Assembly: GCA_038243995.1 (NCBI GenBank)
Contig: JBBRTV010000002.1
Coordinates: 62,001-126,000 of the forward strand
Length of the DNA stretch: 64,000 nucleotides
Source: Scleromatobacter sp038243995
Lineage (GTDB): Bacteria > Pseudomonadota > Gammaproteobacteria > Burkholderiales > Burkholderiaceae_C
Direction of reading: 5' to 3'
Positions 1-8,326 of the stretch are shown piece by piece; the first letter of the stretch is position 1, and the number at the start of each line of letters is the position of its first letter. The notes beneath the pieces were generated by a model that did no database searches, was not told where the DNA came from, and saw only the letters and a list, made by a program, of their open reading frames with translations. Both the position numbers and the translations under genes were made by a program.

Positions 1-110
1 CGAACTGGCACCGCCGCGATGGCGGCAGTCATCGCGGCGATCGCGACGCCGTACAGCGCGAAGTCCGCACGGTAGGCGAACTTGCCGTGTTCAAGGGAGA
101 GCAGGCTCAA
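1..110 (-). CDS. N-terminal fragment of a possible membrane protein
   Basis: Reading the minus strand from a TTG at 108-110 gives an open frame running off the left edge. It begins MSLLSLEHGKFAYRADFALY and continues into a hydrophobic alanine/isoleucine-rich stretch that could be a first membrane helix. The length and composition look like the start of a real protein rather than a shadow frame. Only about 36 residues are visible, no ATG lies nearby and the ribosome site (GAAAAGAAA) is poor. The family is not identified; a desaturase/hydroxylase-like membrane enzyme is only a guess from the N-terminal pattern. Confidence 0.4.
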   Translation of the reverse strand, partial: MSLLSLEHGKFAYRADFALYGVAIAAMTAAIAAVPV

Positions 111-197
111 TGATTTCTTTTCGGTTTGGTTCGAGCGCCTATTGTGGACGACAGCGTGGGCGCAGCCAGCAACGCATGGCGTGCCTGCGTGAGCGCG

Positions 198-221
198 AAA
201 AAGGCCGGTTGCCCGGCCTTT
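198..221 (-). terminator. Intrinsic terminator of the small repeat-protein gene
   Basis: A 9-bp perfect stem (200-208 with 213-221, AAAGGCCGG paired to CCGGCCTTT) closes a 4-base loop. On the minus strand it runs into a T tract, the complement of A198-A202. It lies 24 bases beyond the stop codon of the gene at 245-499, as expected for its rho-independent terminator. Confidence 0.65.
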
Positions 222-244
222 GCTATCGGGGGTACAGACCCCTT

Positions 245-499
245 TCAGCTGTTGCCACCCTTGGCGCCGTGCTGGTCATGCTTGCCCGCCTTGTTGGCGT
301 CGGCGGAACCGTGCTGGTCGTTCTTGCCACCTGACTGCTGGTGCTGGTCATTCTTGCCCGCCTTGTTGGCGTCGGCGGAACCGTGCTGGTCGTTCTTGCC
401 GCCTGACTGCTGGTGCTGGTCGTTCTTGCCCGCCTTGTTGCCATCAGCCGAGCCGTGCTGTTCGTTCTTCGCACCGTGCTGCTTGTCCTGATTCGTCAT
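245..499 (-). CDS. Small hydrophilic 24-residue-repeat protein, 84 aa
   Basis: The start is ATG at 497-499, preceded by AGGA eight bases upstream; a longer upstream frame exists but has no such site. The protein begins MTNQDKQHGAKNEQHG and is made almost wholly of Q, H, K, N, G, D, S and A. Two near-identical 24-residue units (KNDQHQQSGG and KNDQHGSADANKAG blocks) are followed by degenerate ends. There is no hydrophobic segment, signal peptide or cysteine, so it is probably cytoplasmic and disordered. The composition resembles small KGG-type stress proteins, but the family motif is not clear and no function is assigned. Flanking genes give no clue; it has its own terminator at 198-221. Confidence 0.75.
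   Translation of the reverse strand: MTNQDKQHGAKNEQHGSADGNKAGKNDQHQQSGGKNDQHGSADANKAGKNDQHQQSGGKNDQHGSADANKAGKHDQHGAKGGNS
281..440. repeat. 72-bp in-frame tandem repeat
   Basis: The unit starting CTTGCCCGCCTTGTTGGCG occurs at 281 and 353 with only a few substitutions, and begins again, diverged, at 425. The period is exactly 72 bp (24 codons), so gain or loss of a unit keeps the reading frame of the gene at 245-499. Confidence 0.9.
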
Positions 500-717
500 G
501 TCAAGTCCTATGGGTTGACCCAATCGCTTTGGGCCTGCTGGAGGAGCAATGCGGGTGCCCCGACAGTGCTGTAACGATTTCCGTTGGCGTACTCGACAGG
601 GCAAGACAGGTGATGGCGGTAGCGACATCGTGCCGCGTGCAAACGCCCTGCGTCGAAGCTATCGATCGATGAAGCGGAACTGCGCAAGCAGATTCGACAG
701 GCGTCGGTGCGACTACG

Positions 718-2487
718 ATGTGCCCCACCAGGACAGACTCCGCCGGACTTCGCCGCGTGCCTCGCCGTTTCCTTCGCCGCCTGCTCGCCAGGTTTTCGTT
801 GCAGCATCGCCCGCGCCGCCCGCCGGTCGGGCTTGCGCTTCGTGGTTCGGCGTTCGGCGGCAGCGGCGGGCGCCTTGCTGCCGGCTGGCCGCCTGCCGCG
901 GTCGAGCAGCCTTCGTTCGAACGCTGCCTGTTGCTGGCCGTGCTGCTGCACATCCTCGTGTTCATGATCGTCGGTACCGCGCCGGGCGGCAGGTCGAGCG
1001 GGGGCGAACGCCGCGCCGGGCCGTTGATCGTGCGATTGAGCGAGGCGGCCCCGGCGGCTCCGGTGGGCACGGGCGCACTTCCGCCCGCCGAGCGGGCGGA
1101 CGCGGCGGCGGCGGCGCCCGCCGCCGCGTCCTCCGCCCCGGCCGGCGCCGCCGACTCGGCGGCTATCCTCGAATCCTCGCCCGCGACGACGGCAGACGCC
1201 GGCCCGACCTCGATGCAGACAGAGAGCCCGGCGCCTGCTCCCATGCCCCTGCTCGTCGCCCGCAATGCGCCGGTGTCGGCCGGCCAGGCGTCGTCCGCCT
1301 GGCCGTCGCAGCCGAGGGCTCTCGCGCGGGCAACCGCGGCGTCTACGCCGGTGCCCGTGCCGGTGCCCATGGCGCCGCCGCCGCCTGCCTCCGTGCCTGC
1401 ACCTGCACCCGTAGCCATGCCCGTGCCCGTTCCTGCTCCGGCGTCGTCCGCGCCAGAGCCGGAGCCCATGCCGCTTCCTGCCCCGATGCCCCTGCCTGCG
1501 CCGCTGACGGTGCCGATCCCCGCCCCGGTTTCACTGAAGCCACCGACGTTCATCCCGCTGACGGTGCCGACCATGCCGCCCGTGACCGCGGGCGCGCCCG
1601 CGCCCGCGCCCGCGCCCGCGCAGGCGCCGATCCCGACGCCCCTGATCGCGCCGAACCCCGCGCCGGTGCCGTTGCCGGCGCCCGCATTCGTGCCGCTGCA
1701 GGTCCCGGTCGCACGTCCCGCGCCCGCGCCCCTAGCTGCACCTGCACCTGCACCTGCACCTGCACCTGCACCTGCACCTTCACCTGCACCTGCACCTGCA
1801 CCTTCACCTTCACCTTCACCTTCACCTTCACCTTCACCTTCACCTTCACCTTCACCTGCTCCCGCTCCCGCTCCCGCTCCCGCTCCCGCTCCCGCTCCGC
1901 AGCCGGCGCCTGCGCCTGCGCCGGCTCCCACGCCCGCGCCAGTCACCCCGGTACCCTCGACACCGGCCGCCGCTCCCGCAAGCGCCGTGTCCGCCACGTC
2001 GCCCGTCCAGTCTCCGGCGGCGGCGTCCCCCGCTGCGCGAACCCCGTCCACCGAAACGCGCCCGCAGCCCCCCGGCGCTTCGACGACGACGCCGACCCAG
2101 GCCTCCCCGTCGCAGGCCACGCGCACGACCCCCGCCCACCCCGAGCGGGGGAGCGCGGCAGGCAACGCGGCGGCCCCGGGCGGCGACAGCGGCAAGCTGA
2201 ACCTCGACGGCTCGAGTTCCGGTGGCGGTGCGCCGACACCGTCCGCGGGCGCCAGCGCGCCGCTCAACCTCGACCTGCACGGCGCCGGCGTGGGCCCGAG
2301 CACGAACCGCACCCGCAGCGGCCTGCTACCGATGCTGCCGGCCCCGCCGGAGCAGAAGTCCAAGCTGGAGAGCGATCTCGAGAAGGCGAAGCGCGCGGAA
2401 TGCGCGAAGGCCTACGCCGGGAACGGCCTGCTGGCCGTCGTCCCGCTGGCCGTGGACGCCCTCAGCGGCAAAGGCTGCAAGTGGTGA
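718..2487 (+). CDS. Proline-rich TonB-like periplasm-spanning protein, 589 aa
   Basis: An arginine-rich N-terminus is followed by one hydrophobic helix (about residues 89-108, RCLLLAVLLHILVFMIVG). Then comes a roughly 400-residue proline/alanine/serine linker with PAPAPA and PSPSPS runs. A compact C-terminal domain (about 530-589) contains KAKRAECAKAYAG and ends in GKGCKW. This layout (inner-membrane anchor, rigid linker, small folded tip with two cysteines) matches TonB-like or envelope-spanning proteins, and similar C-termini occur in Burkholderiales proteins of unknown function. The linker is long enough to cross the periplasm. The ATG at 718 lacks a strong ribosome site, so a downstream TTG or GTG before the helix is possible. 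Energy transduction is inferred from architecture only. Confidence 0.75.
   Translation: MCPTRTDSAGLRRVPRRFLRRLLARFSLQHRPRRPPVGLALRGSAFGGSGGRLAAGWPPAAVEQPSFERCLLLAVLLHILVFMIVGTAPGGRSSGGERRAGPLIVRLSEAAPAAPVGTGALPPAERADAAAAAPAAASSAPAGAADSAAILESSPATTADAGPTSMQTESPAPAPMPLLVARNAPVSAGQASSAWPSQPRALARATAASTPVPVPVPMAPPPPASVPAPAPVAMPVPVPAPASSAPEPEPMPLPAPMPLPAPLTVPIPAPVSLKPPTFIPLTVPTMPPVTAGAPAPAPAPAQAPIPTPLIAPNPAPVPLPAPAFVPLQVPVARPAPAPLAAPAPAPAPAPAPAPSPAPAPAPSPSPSPSPSPSPSPSPSPAPAPAPAPAPAPAPQPAPAPAPAPTPAPVTPVPSTPAAAPASAVSATSPVQSPAAASPAARTPSTETRPQPPGASTTTPTQASPSQATRTTPAHPERGSAAGNAAAPGGDSGKLNLDGSSSGGGAPTPSAGASAPLNLDLHGAGVGPSTNRTRSGLLPMLPAPPEQKSKLESDLEKAKRAECAKAYAGNGLLAVVPLAVDALSGKGCKW
1741..1898 (+). repeat. 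Hexanucleotide repeat blocks in the proline-rich linker
   Basis: Consecutive homogeneous blocks of CCTGCA, CCTTCA and CCCGCT hexamers encode PA or PS dipeptides. Smaller GCGCCC runs occur just upstream (about 1592-1620). Synonymous uniformity within each block, with change between blocks, points to recent slippage expansion. Six-base steps keep the frame, so this would vary linker length and not switch the gene off. Confidence 0.9.
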
Positions 2488-2882
2488 AGGCGCTGCACGC
2501 CGCAGGCGCAAAGAGCGCAAACAGCGCAAACAGCGCAAACAGCGTATCAAGCGCCGCAGGCGCCCTCGTCTGACCAGCAAGGAACGCGGACACCCGGACC
2601 CGCCGTTTGCGTCAAGCCCGTCGCCCAGGTACGAAAGTCGGCCGCTGGCATTGACGCGGCCTCGAAGGCCCGTCGATGCCAAAGCCCCTTACAAGACATT
2701 GCCTGTTTTCAACCCAAGCCAACCGGCCGGGGAGGTCGGGGGGGGCGACGCCGCGAAGTAGAGAAAGGAGACGGCCGCAGGCCGGCGGGATGACATGAGC
2801 GGCGTCGGCCCCCCGACCTCCCCGAGCCGCCACCATGCCCCCCCCGCTACGCCCCCCAACAAACGACCAAGCAAAACCAACG
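2488..2882. other. Intergenic region, 395 bp, no gene seen
   Basis: This separates two convergent genes (the proline-rich protein and lpd). It holds three tandem copies of the 9-mer AGCGCAAAC at 2514-2540. I see no convincing coding frame, no hairpin with a T run and no RNA gene. Confidence 0.5.
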
Positions 2883-4286
2883 TCAGATATGCAACGCATG
2901 CCCCAGAGCCCGCAATGCAGCCTCCTGCACCGCTTCCCCCAAGGTCGGGTGCGCATGGATCGTATGCCCGACATCCTCCAGACGCGCCCCCATCTCGATC
3001 GATTGCGAGAACGCCGCCGCCAGTTCCGACACCCCCTCGCCGACGGCCTGCCAGCCCAGGATCAGGTGGTTGTCCCTGCGCGCGACCACGCGCACGAAGC
3101 CGTCGGTCGATTCCAGCGTCATCGCGCGCCCGTTCGCCGCGAACGGGAACAGCGCGTGGATCGCGTCGTGGCCGGCTGCGGCCGCCTCCGCGGCGTTCAG
3201 GCCGACGACGACGATCTCGGGATCCGTGAAGCAAACCGCCGGCATTGCCGCCGGCATGAAATGGCGTGTCTTGCCGGAGATGATCTCGGCGACCCTCTCG
3301 CCCTGCGCCATCGCGCGGTGCGCCAGCATCGGTTCGCCAGTCAGGTCGCCGATCGCCCACACGTTGCGCATCGACGTGCGGCACTGGTCGTCCACCTTCA
3401 GCGCACGGCCGTCGAGGTCGAGCATGAGCGACTCGAGCCCCCAGCCCTCGGTGTGGGGCTTGCGGCCTACCGCGACCAGGATCTTGTCGGCCGGCACGTG
3501 CGACGCCTCGCCCTCGGCGTCGACGATGTGCAGCGCGTCGCCCAGGTCGTTCAGGCCCTTGACCGAATGGCCCAGGTGCAGCTCGACGCCGAGGCGATTC
3601 AGCGCCGCGAGCACCGGCTTCGTCAGCTCCTCGTCGTAGGCCGGCAGGATGCGATCCCGGGCTTCGACGACGAAGACCTCGGCGCCGAGCTTGCGCCACG
3701 CCATGCCGAGTTCGAGGCCGATGTAGCCGGCGCCGACGACGGCCAGCCGCTTCGGCACTTCGGTGAGCGCGAGCGCCTCGGTCGACGAGATGACGCGACC
3801 GCCGAACTTCATCATCGGCAGCTCGACGGCGTCCGAGCCGGCGGCCAGCAACAGGTGCTCGCAGGCGACGCGGATCGACGCCGCGGCGGCGCCGGTCTCG
3901 GTGACTTCGACCGTCTTGCCGTCGATCACGCGTGCCCAGCCCTTGATGACCTGCACGCCGTTCTTCTTCAGCAGCGCGCCGACGCCGCCGGTCAGGCGCC
4001 CGACGATGCCGTCCTTCCACTGCATCGTCTGCGCGATGTCGATCGTCGGCGAGTCGACGTGGATGCCGATCTTCGAATCGCCAGCCCAGTGGGTCGCCTG
4101 CTCGAAGGCGGTCGCCGCGTGGATGATCGCCTTCGACGGGATGCAGCCGACGTTGAGACAGGTGCCGCCGAGGCGCTCGCCTTCGATGAGCACGGTGGGG
4201 ATGCCCAGCTGGCCGGCGCGGATCGCGGCGACGTAGCCGCCCGGCCCGCCGCCGATGACCAGCAGCGTGGTGTGTCGGATGTCCAT
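2883..4286 (-). CDS. lpdA: Dihydrolipoyl dehydrogenase (E3) of the bkd operon
   Basis: The 467-residue flavoprotein reoxidises the dihydrolipoyl group of E2 with NAD+. Visible features in order: FAD dinucleotide loop GGGPGG (12-17), redox disulfide motif GTCLNVGC (C43 and C48), NAD-binding loop GAGYIG (185-190), the FAD contact region IGDLTG, and the C-terminal catalytic HPTxxE (H446, E451). All catalytic residues are present and the length is normal. It is the last gene of the minus-strand bkd operon: its ATG at 4286 lies 4 bp past the bkdB stop, so it is surely co-transcribed. It may also serve other 2-oxoacid dehydrogenases; that cannot be judged here. Confidence 0.97.
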   Translation of the reverse strand: MDIRHTTLLVIGGGPGGYVAAIRAGQLGIPTVLIEGERLGGTCLNVGCIPSKAIIHAATAFEQATHWAGDSKIGIHVDSPTIDIAQTMQWKDGIVGRLTGGVGALLKKNGVQVIKGWARVIDGKTVEVTETGAAAASIRVACEHLLLAAGSDAVELPMMKFGGRVISSTEALALTEVPKRLAVVGAGYIGLELGMAWRKLGAEVFVVEARDRILPAYDEELTKPVLAALNRLGVELHLGHSVKGLNDLGDALHIVDAEGEASHVPADKILVAVGRKPHTEGWGLESLMLDLDGRALKVDDQCRTSMRNVWAIGDLTGEPMLAHRAMAQGERVAEIISGKTRHFMPAAMPAVCFTDPEIVVVGLNAAEAAAAGHDAIHALFPFAANGRAMTLESTDGFVRVVARRDNHLILGWQAVGEGVSELAAAFSQSIEMGARLEDVGHTIHAHPTLGEAVQEAALRALGHALHI

Positions 4287-4290
4287 CGCG

Positions 4291-5649
4291 TTACTCCACG
4301 AACAGCGTTGCGGGTGTCTCGAGGAAACCGCGCATGAACTGCACGAATTCCGCGGCGTGGATGCCGTCGACCACGCGGTGATCGAACGACGACGACAGGT
4401 TCATCATCTTGCGCGCCACGATCAGGCCGTTGACGATCATCGGTCGCTCGACGACGCGGTTCACGCCGACGATCGCCACTTCGGGCGAGTTGATCACCGG
4501 GGTGGTGACGATACCCCCCAGGGCGCCCAGGCTCGTGATCGTGATGGTCGAACCCGTGAGTTCCTCGCGCCCGGCCTTGCCGGTGCGCGCGGCGCTCGCC
4601 AGGCGCGAGACCTCGGCCGCGGTCGCCCAGAGATCCAGTGTCTCGGCATGCTGCAGCACCGGAACCATCAGTCCGCCTTCGGTCTGCGTCGCCATGCCCA
4701 GGTGGACCGCGGCGTGGCGCGTGACCACGCCCGCCTCGTCGTCGAAGCGCGCGTTCATCTGCGGGAACTGGCGCACGCCGAGCACGACGGCGCGCATGAT
4801 GAAGGGCAGCAGCGTGAGCTTGCCGCGATCGGCGCCGTAGCGCTGGTTGAGCTTGGCGCGCAAGGCCTCGAGCTCGGTGACGTCGATCTCTTCGACGTAC
4901 GTGAAGTGCGGGATGCGACGCTTCGCGTCCTGCATCTTCTGCGCGATCTTGCGGCGCAGGCCGATGACGGGGATCGCCTGCTCGGTGCTGCGCTGCGCAT
5001 AGCGGTTGTCGCCGCCCGCCGCGCCCGTGCCGCCGACGGTGCCGCCGACGGTGCCGCGTGCGGCGTAGGCGTCGATGTCTTCGTGCGTGATGCGGCCGGC
5101 GGTGCCGGTGCCCTGCACGTACTGCAGGTCGATGCCGAGATCCCAGGCGTGACTGCGCACGGCGGGCGAGGCGATGGGCTTGTCGCCGACGGCGCGCGTG
5201 ATCTGCGCGGCAGCGCCGGCGCCCGCGGGAGCCGATTTCGAAACCGGCGCGGGCGTTGGAGCGGGCGGGGCCGCGATCGGCGCCGGTGCGGCCGCGGCGG
5301 GCCGCGCGGCGGCCGGGCCGGGCGTCGGAGCGGCCGCGGCCTGGGGCGCGGCGACCGGAGCGGCGGCCGGTGCGGTCGCCGCGGTGCCTTCCCTGACGTT
5401 GCCCGCACCTTCGACCTCGATGCGGATCAGCTCGGAGCCGACCGCCATCACCTGGCCGACGGCGCCGCCGAGCGCCAGCACCTTGCCGTGGACGGGAGAG
5501 GGGATCTCGACCGTCGCCTTGTCGGTCATGACGTCGGCGAGGTTCATGTCTTCGACGACCGTGTCGCCGACCTTGACGTTCCAGGCGACCAGTTCGACTT
5601 CCGCGATGCCTTCGCCGATGTCCGGCATCTTGATGACGTGGATACCCAT
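4291..5649 (-). CDS. bkdB: Branched-chain 2-oxoacid dehydrogenase E2 (lipoyl transacylase)
   Basis: The 452-residue core of the complex transfers branched acyl groups from E1 to CoA. One N-terminal lipoyl domain carries the lipoylated lysine in MTDKATVE (K44). A long alanine/proline linker follows. A peripheral-subunit-binding domain is recognised by SPAVRSHAWDLGID and GRITHEDID. The C-terminal catalytic domain has FTYVEEIDVTEL and the active-site FDHRVVDG. The start MGIHVIKMPDIGEG at 5649 is chosen because it lies one base past the bkdA2 stop and begins exactly at the lipoyl domain; the frame is open 25 codons further upstream. The family resembles Pseudomonas BkdB. Confidence 0.95.
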   Translation of the reverse strand: MGIHVIKMPDIGEGIAEVELVAWNVKVGDTVVEDMNLADVMTDKATVEIPSPVHGKVLALGGAVGQVMAVGSELIRIEVEGAGNVREGTAATAPAAAPVAAPQAAAAPTPGPAAARPAAAAPAPIAAPPAPTPAPVSKSAPAGAGAAAQITRAVGDKPIASPAVRSHAWDLGIDLQYVQGTGTAGRITHEDIDAYAARGTVGGTVGGTGAAGGDNRYAQRSTEQAIPVIGLRRKIAQKMQDAKRRIPHFTYVEEIDVTELEALRAKLNQRYGADRGKLTLLPFIMRAVVLGVRQFPQMNARFDDEAGVVTRHAAVHLGMATQTEGGLMVPVLQHAETLDLWATAAEVSRLASAARTGKAGREELTGSTITITSLGALGGIVTTPVINSPEVAIVGVNRVVERPMIVNGLIVARKMMNLSSSFDHRVVDGIHAAEFVQFMRGFLETPATLFVE

Positions 5650-5650
5650 T

Positions 5651-6712
5651 TTACTTTTCCATGGCTCGTTTGAACGCGGCACCGACACGGTCGGGCCCCG
5701 GGAAATACGCCCACTCCTGCGCATGCGGGTAGGGGGTATCCCAACCGGCCACGCGCTCGATGGGCGCTTCCAGGTGATAGAAGCAATGCTCCTGGACGAG
5801 CGCCGTGAGTTCGGCGCCGAAACCGCTGGTCTTTGTCGCCTCGTGCACGACGACGCAGCGCCCGGTCTTCTTCACCGAGCCCACGATCGCGTCGAGATCC
5901 AGCGGCCAGATGCTGCGCAGGTCGATGATCTCGGCATCGATGCCGGTCTCGTTGGCGGCGGCCTCGCTGACGAACACCATCGTGCCGTAGGTCAGCACGG
6001 TCAGCTGCGAGCCTGCGCGGTAGATCGACGCGGAGTCGAGCGGCACCGTGTAGTAGCCCTCGGGCACCTCGCCGAGCCTATGCTTGGACCAGGGCACGAC
6101 GGGCTTGTCGTGATGGCCGTCGAACGGGCCGTTGTAGAGACGCTTGGGCTCGAGGAAGATCACCGGGTCGTCGTTCTCGATGCACGAGATCAGCAGGCCC
6201 TTCGCGTCGTACGGATTCGAAGGCATCACGGTGCGCAGGCCGCAGACGTGCGTGAACATCGCCTCCGGACTCTGGCTGTGGGTCTGGCCGCCGTAGATCC
6301 CGCCGCCGCAGGGCATGCGGATGGTCATCGGCGCGGTGAAGTCGCCGGCCGAGCGGTAGCGCAGGCGCGCCGCTTCGGAGACGATCTGGTCGGACGCCGG
6401 GTAGAAATAATCGGCGAACTGGATCTCGACGACCGGACGCAGGCCGTAGGCGCCCATGCCGACGGCCGCGCCGACGATGCCGCCTTCGGAGATGGGCGCG
6501 TCGAACACGCGCGAGGTGCCGTACTTCTTCTGCAGGCCTTCGGTGCAGCGGAAGACGCCCCCGAAGTAGCCCACGTCCTGGCCGAACACGACCACGTTCG
6601 GGTCGCGTTCCAGCATCACGTCCATCGCCGAGCGCAGCGCCTGGATCATGGTCATCGGCGTCGTGGGACCCTGCGGCGCTGCCGCGAGTTGCTTGTTGTC
6701 GTGCATTTCCAT
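5651..6712 (-). CDS. bkdA2: Branched-chain 2-oxoacid dehydrogenase E1 beta subunit
   Basis: With BkdA1 this subunit forms the thiamine-diphosphate enzyme that decarboxylates 2-oxo acids from valine, leucine and isoleucine. The 353-residue protein shows the transketolase pyrimidine-binding fold (VVVFGQDVGYFGGVFR, then APISEGGIVGAAVG) and the C-terminal transketolase domain with VVVHEATKTSGFGAEL. The ATG at 6712 is preferred over a TTG five codons upstream and an ATG two codons downstream; AGAAAG lies upstream of it. It is followed after one base by bkdB. A 96-bp gap separates it from bkdA1 on the same strand; no terminator is visible there. Confidence 0.95.
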   Translation of the reverse strand: MEMHDNKQLAAAPQGPTTPMTMIQALRSAMDVMLERDPNVVVFGQDVGYFGGVFRCTEGLQKKYGTSRVFDAPISEGGIVGAAVGMGAYGLRPVVEIQFADYFYPASDQIVSEAARLRYRSAGDFTAPMTIRMPCGGGIYGGQTHSQSPEAMFTHVCGLRTVMPSNPYDAKGLLISCIENDDPVIFLEPKRLYNGPFDGHHDKPVVPWSKHRLGEVPEGYYTVPLDSASIYRAGSQLTVLTYGTMVFVSEAAANETGIDAEIIDLRSIWPLDLDAIVGSVKKTGRCVVVHEATKTSGFGAELTALVQEHCFYHLEAPIERVAGWDTPYPHAQEWAYFPGPDRVGAAFKRAMEK

Positions 6713-6808
6713 GAGATTCTTTCTCAACCGGCGAGCGGAGCTCGGCGGGATGGCAGCCAGCCTGCCAGCCCGGTGGGGGCGGCGAACGAAGTGAGCGGGG
6801 CCGTCATG

Positions 6809-8041
6809 TCAGACCCCCAGTTCCTGACGCTGGCGGCGCAGGTGTTCCGGCATGTCCTTGTAGACGTCCTCGAACATCGACGCGGCGCTCGGGATACGGC
6901 CGTCGGCCAGCGTGCCGTACGACTCGGCTTCCTTCTGCGCGGCGCCGATCTCGGCCTCGAGCGCCTTCTGCGTCACGTCGTGCTCGGCGTCCGACCACGC
7001 ACCGATCCTGATCAGATGCTGCTTCATGCGGGCGATCGGATCGCCGAGCGGGAAGCGGGTGGCATCGTCGGCCGGGCGGTACTTGCTCGGGTCGTCGGAG
7101 GTCGAGTGCGGGCCGGCGCGGTAGGTGACCCACTCGATCAGCGTCGGACCGAGGTTCATGCGGGCGCGCTCGGCGGCCCACTTCGAGGCCGCGTAGACGG
7201 CGAGGAAGTCGTTGCCGTCTACGCGCAGCGACGCGATGCCGGAGCCCACGCCGCGGGCGGCGAAGGTCGTGCTCTCGCCGCCGGCGATCGCCTGGAACGT
7301 CGAGATCGCCCACTGGTTGTTGACGACGTTGAGGATCACCGGGGCGCGGTAGACGTGTGCGAAGGTCAGGGCCGTGTTGAAGTCGGACTCGGCGGTGGCG
7401 CCGTCGCCGATCCACGCGGACGCGATCTTGGTGTCGCCCTTGATCGCCGAGGCCATGGCCCAGCCGACGGCCTGAATGTATTGCGTCGCGAGGTTGCCGG
7501 AGATCGAGAAGAAGCCGGCCTTCTTCACCGAGTACATCACCGGGAGCTGGCGACCCTTGAGCGGGTCGCGCTCGTTGGAGAGGAGCTGGCAGATCATGTC
7601 GACCAGCGAGACGTCGCGCACCATCAGCAGGCTCTGCTGGCGATAGGTGGGAAAGCACATGTCGCCGTCGAGCAGGGCCAGGCCGTGCGCCGATCCGATC
7701 GCCTCTTCGCCCAGGCTCTGCATGTAGAACGACATTTTCTTCTGGCGCTGGCCGATCAGCATGCGCGCGTCGAAGATGCGGGTCTTCATCATCGCCTTCA
7801 TGCCGGCGCGCAACAGCTCGACGGGGGCGTCGGGCGCCCACGGACCGACTGCATTGCCCTCTGCGTCGAGAACGCGGATGAGCGAGAAGGCCAGGTCGCT
7901 GGTGGAGCGCGGGTCGGTGTCCACCGGCGGGCGGCGCACCTCGCCGGCGGGCGAGACGTGGAGGTAGGAGAAGTCGGTCGCGCAACCCGGGCGCCCCGTG
8001 GGCTCCGGGACGTGCAGGCTCAAAGGCGGGTACTGGGTCAT
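6809..8041 (-). CDS. bkdA1: Branched-chain 2-oxoacid dehydrogenase E1 alpha subunit
   Basis: The 410-residue alpha subunit is the first gene of the bkd operon. The N-terminus (LHVPEPTGRPGCATDFSYL) is characteristic of bacterial BkdA1. The thiamine-diphosphate motif begins GDGATAESDFN (G212-D213-G214) and ends at N241-N242. The region YRAGPHSTSDDPSKYR matches the phosphorylation-loop region of the family. Length is standard. No Lrp-type bkdR regulator is next to it, unlike in Pseudomonas. The 285 bp upstream (8042-8326) should hold the promoter, but I could not place convincing -35 and -10 boxes. Confidence 0.97.
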   Translation of the reverse strand: MTQYPPLSLHVPEPTGRPGCATDFSYLHVSPAGEVRRPPVDTDPRSTSDLAFSLIRVLDAEGNAVGPWAPDAPVELLRAGMKAMMKTRIFDARMLIGQRQKKMSFYMQSLGEEAIGSAHGLALLDGDMCFPTYRQQSLLMVRDVSLVDMICQLLSNERDPLKGRQLPVMYSVKKAGFFSISGNLATQYIQAVGWAMASAIKGDTKIASAWIGDGATAESDFNTALTFAHVYRAPVILNVVNNQWAISTFQAIAGGESTTFAARGVGSGIASLRVDGNDFLAVYAASKWAAERARMNLGPTLIEWVTYRAGPHSTSDDPSKYRPADDATRFPLGDPIARMKQHLIRIGAWSDAEHDVTQKALEAEIGAAQKEAESYGTLADGRIPSAASMFEDVYKDMPEHLRRQRQELGV

Positions 8042-8326
8042 CGGCTGAATGCTCCGCGCCCACGGTGGCGGGCGGAAAGAGTGCTGCGAATCGGCGCGTC
8101 GCGCAGTGGGTACACCGCGCCCGGCCGGTTGGGGAGGGAAGCGCGTGATCGGGGTCGCCGCCTGCGCTTCCGGCGTCTTGGACCATACCTGATTTCGGGA
8201 GGCGGCCCTATTGCGTAAACCTCGATATCCCGCGGATTCGCCGCGACGGAGGGGCCGTACGGCGGGCGCCCGCCTCCAGGGCGGACCGGGCGCCCGCGCG
8301 GCCGCCGGGCTCGCAGCGTGCGCGGA

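Noticed and set aside
126..474. Long open frames on both strands over the 72-bp repeat (for example a PCWSFLP-rich plus-strand frame)
   Set aside because: They only mirror the repeat of the real minus-strand gene; the ribosome site and terminator fit that gene.
501..2573. PE-PGRS-like glycine/alanine frame on the minus strand and arginine/serine frames on the plus strand
   Set aside because: Shadows of the proline-codon repeats of the 718-2487 gene, without start signals or domains.
2833..6797. Long plus-strand frames antisense to bkd genes
   Set aside because: The GC-rich codon bias opens the antisense frames; products are arginine/histidine-rich without family features.
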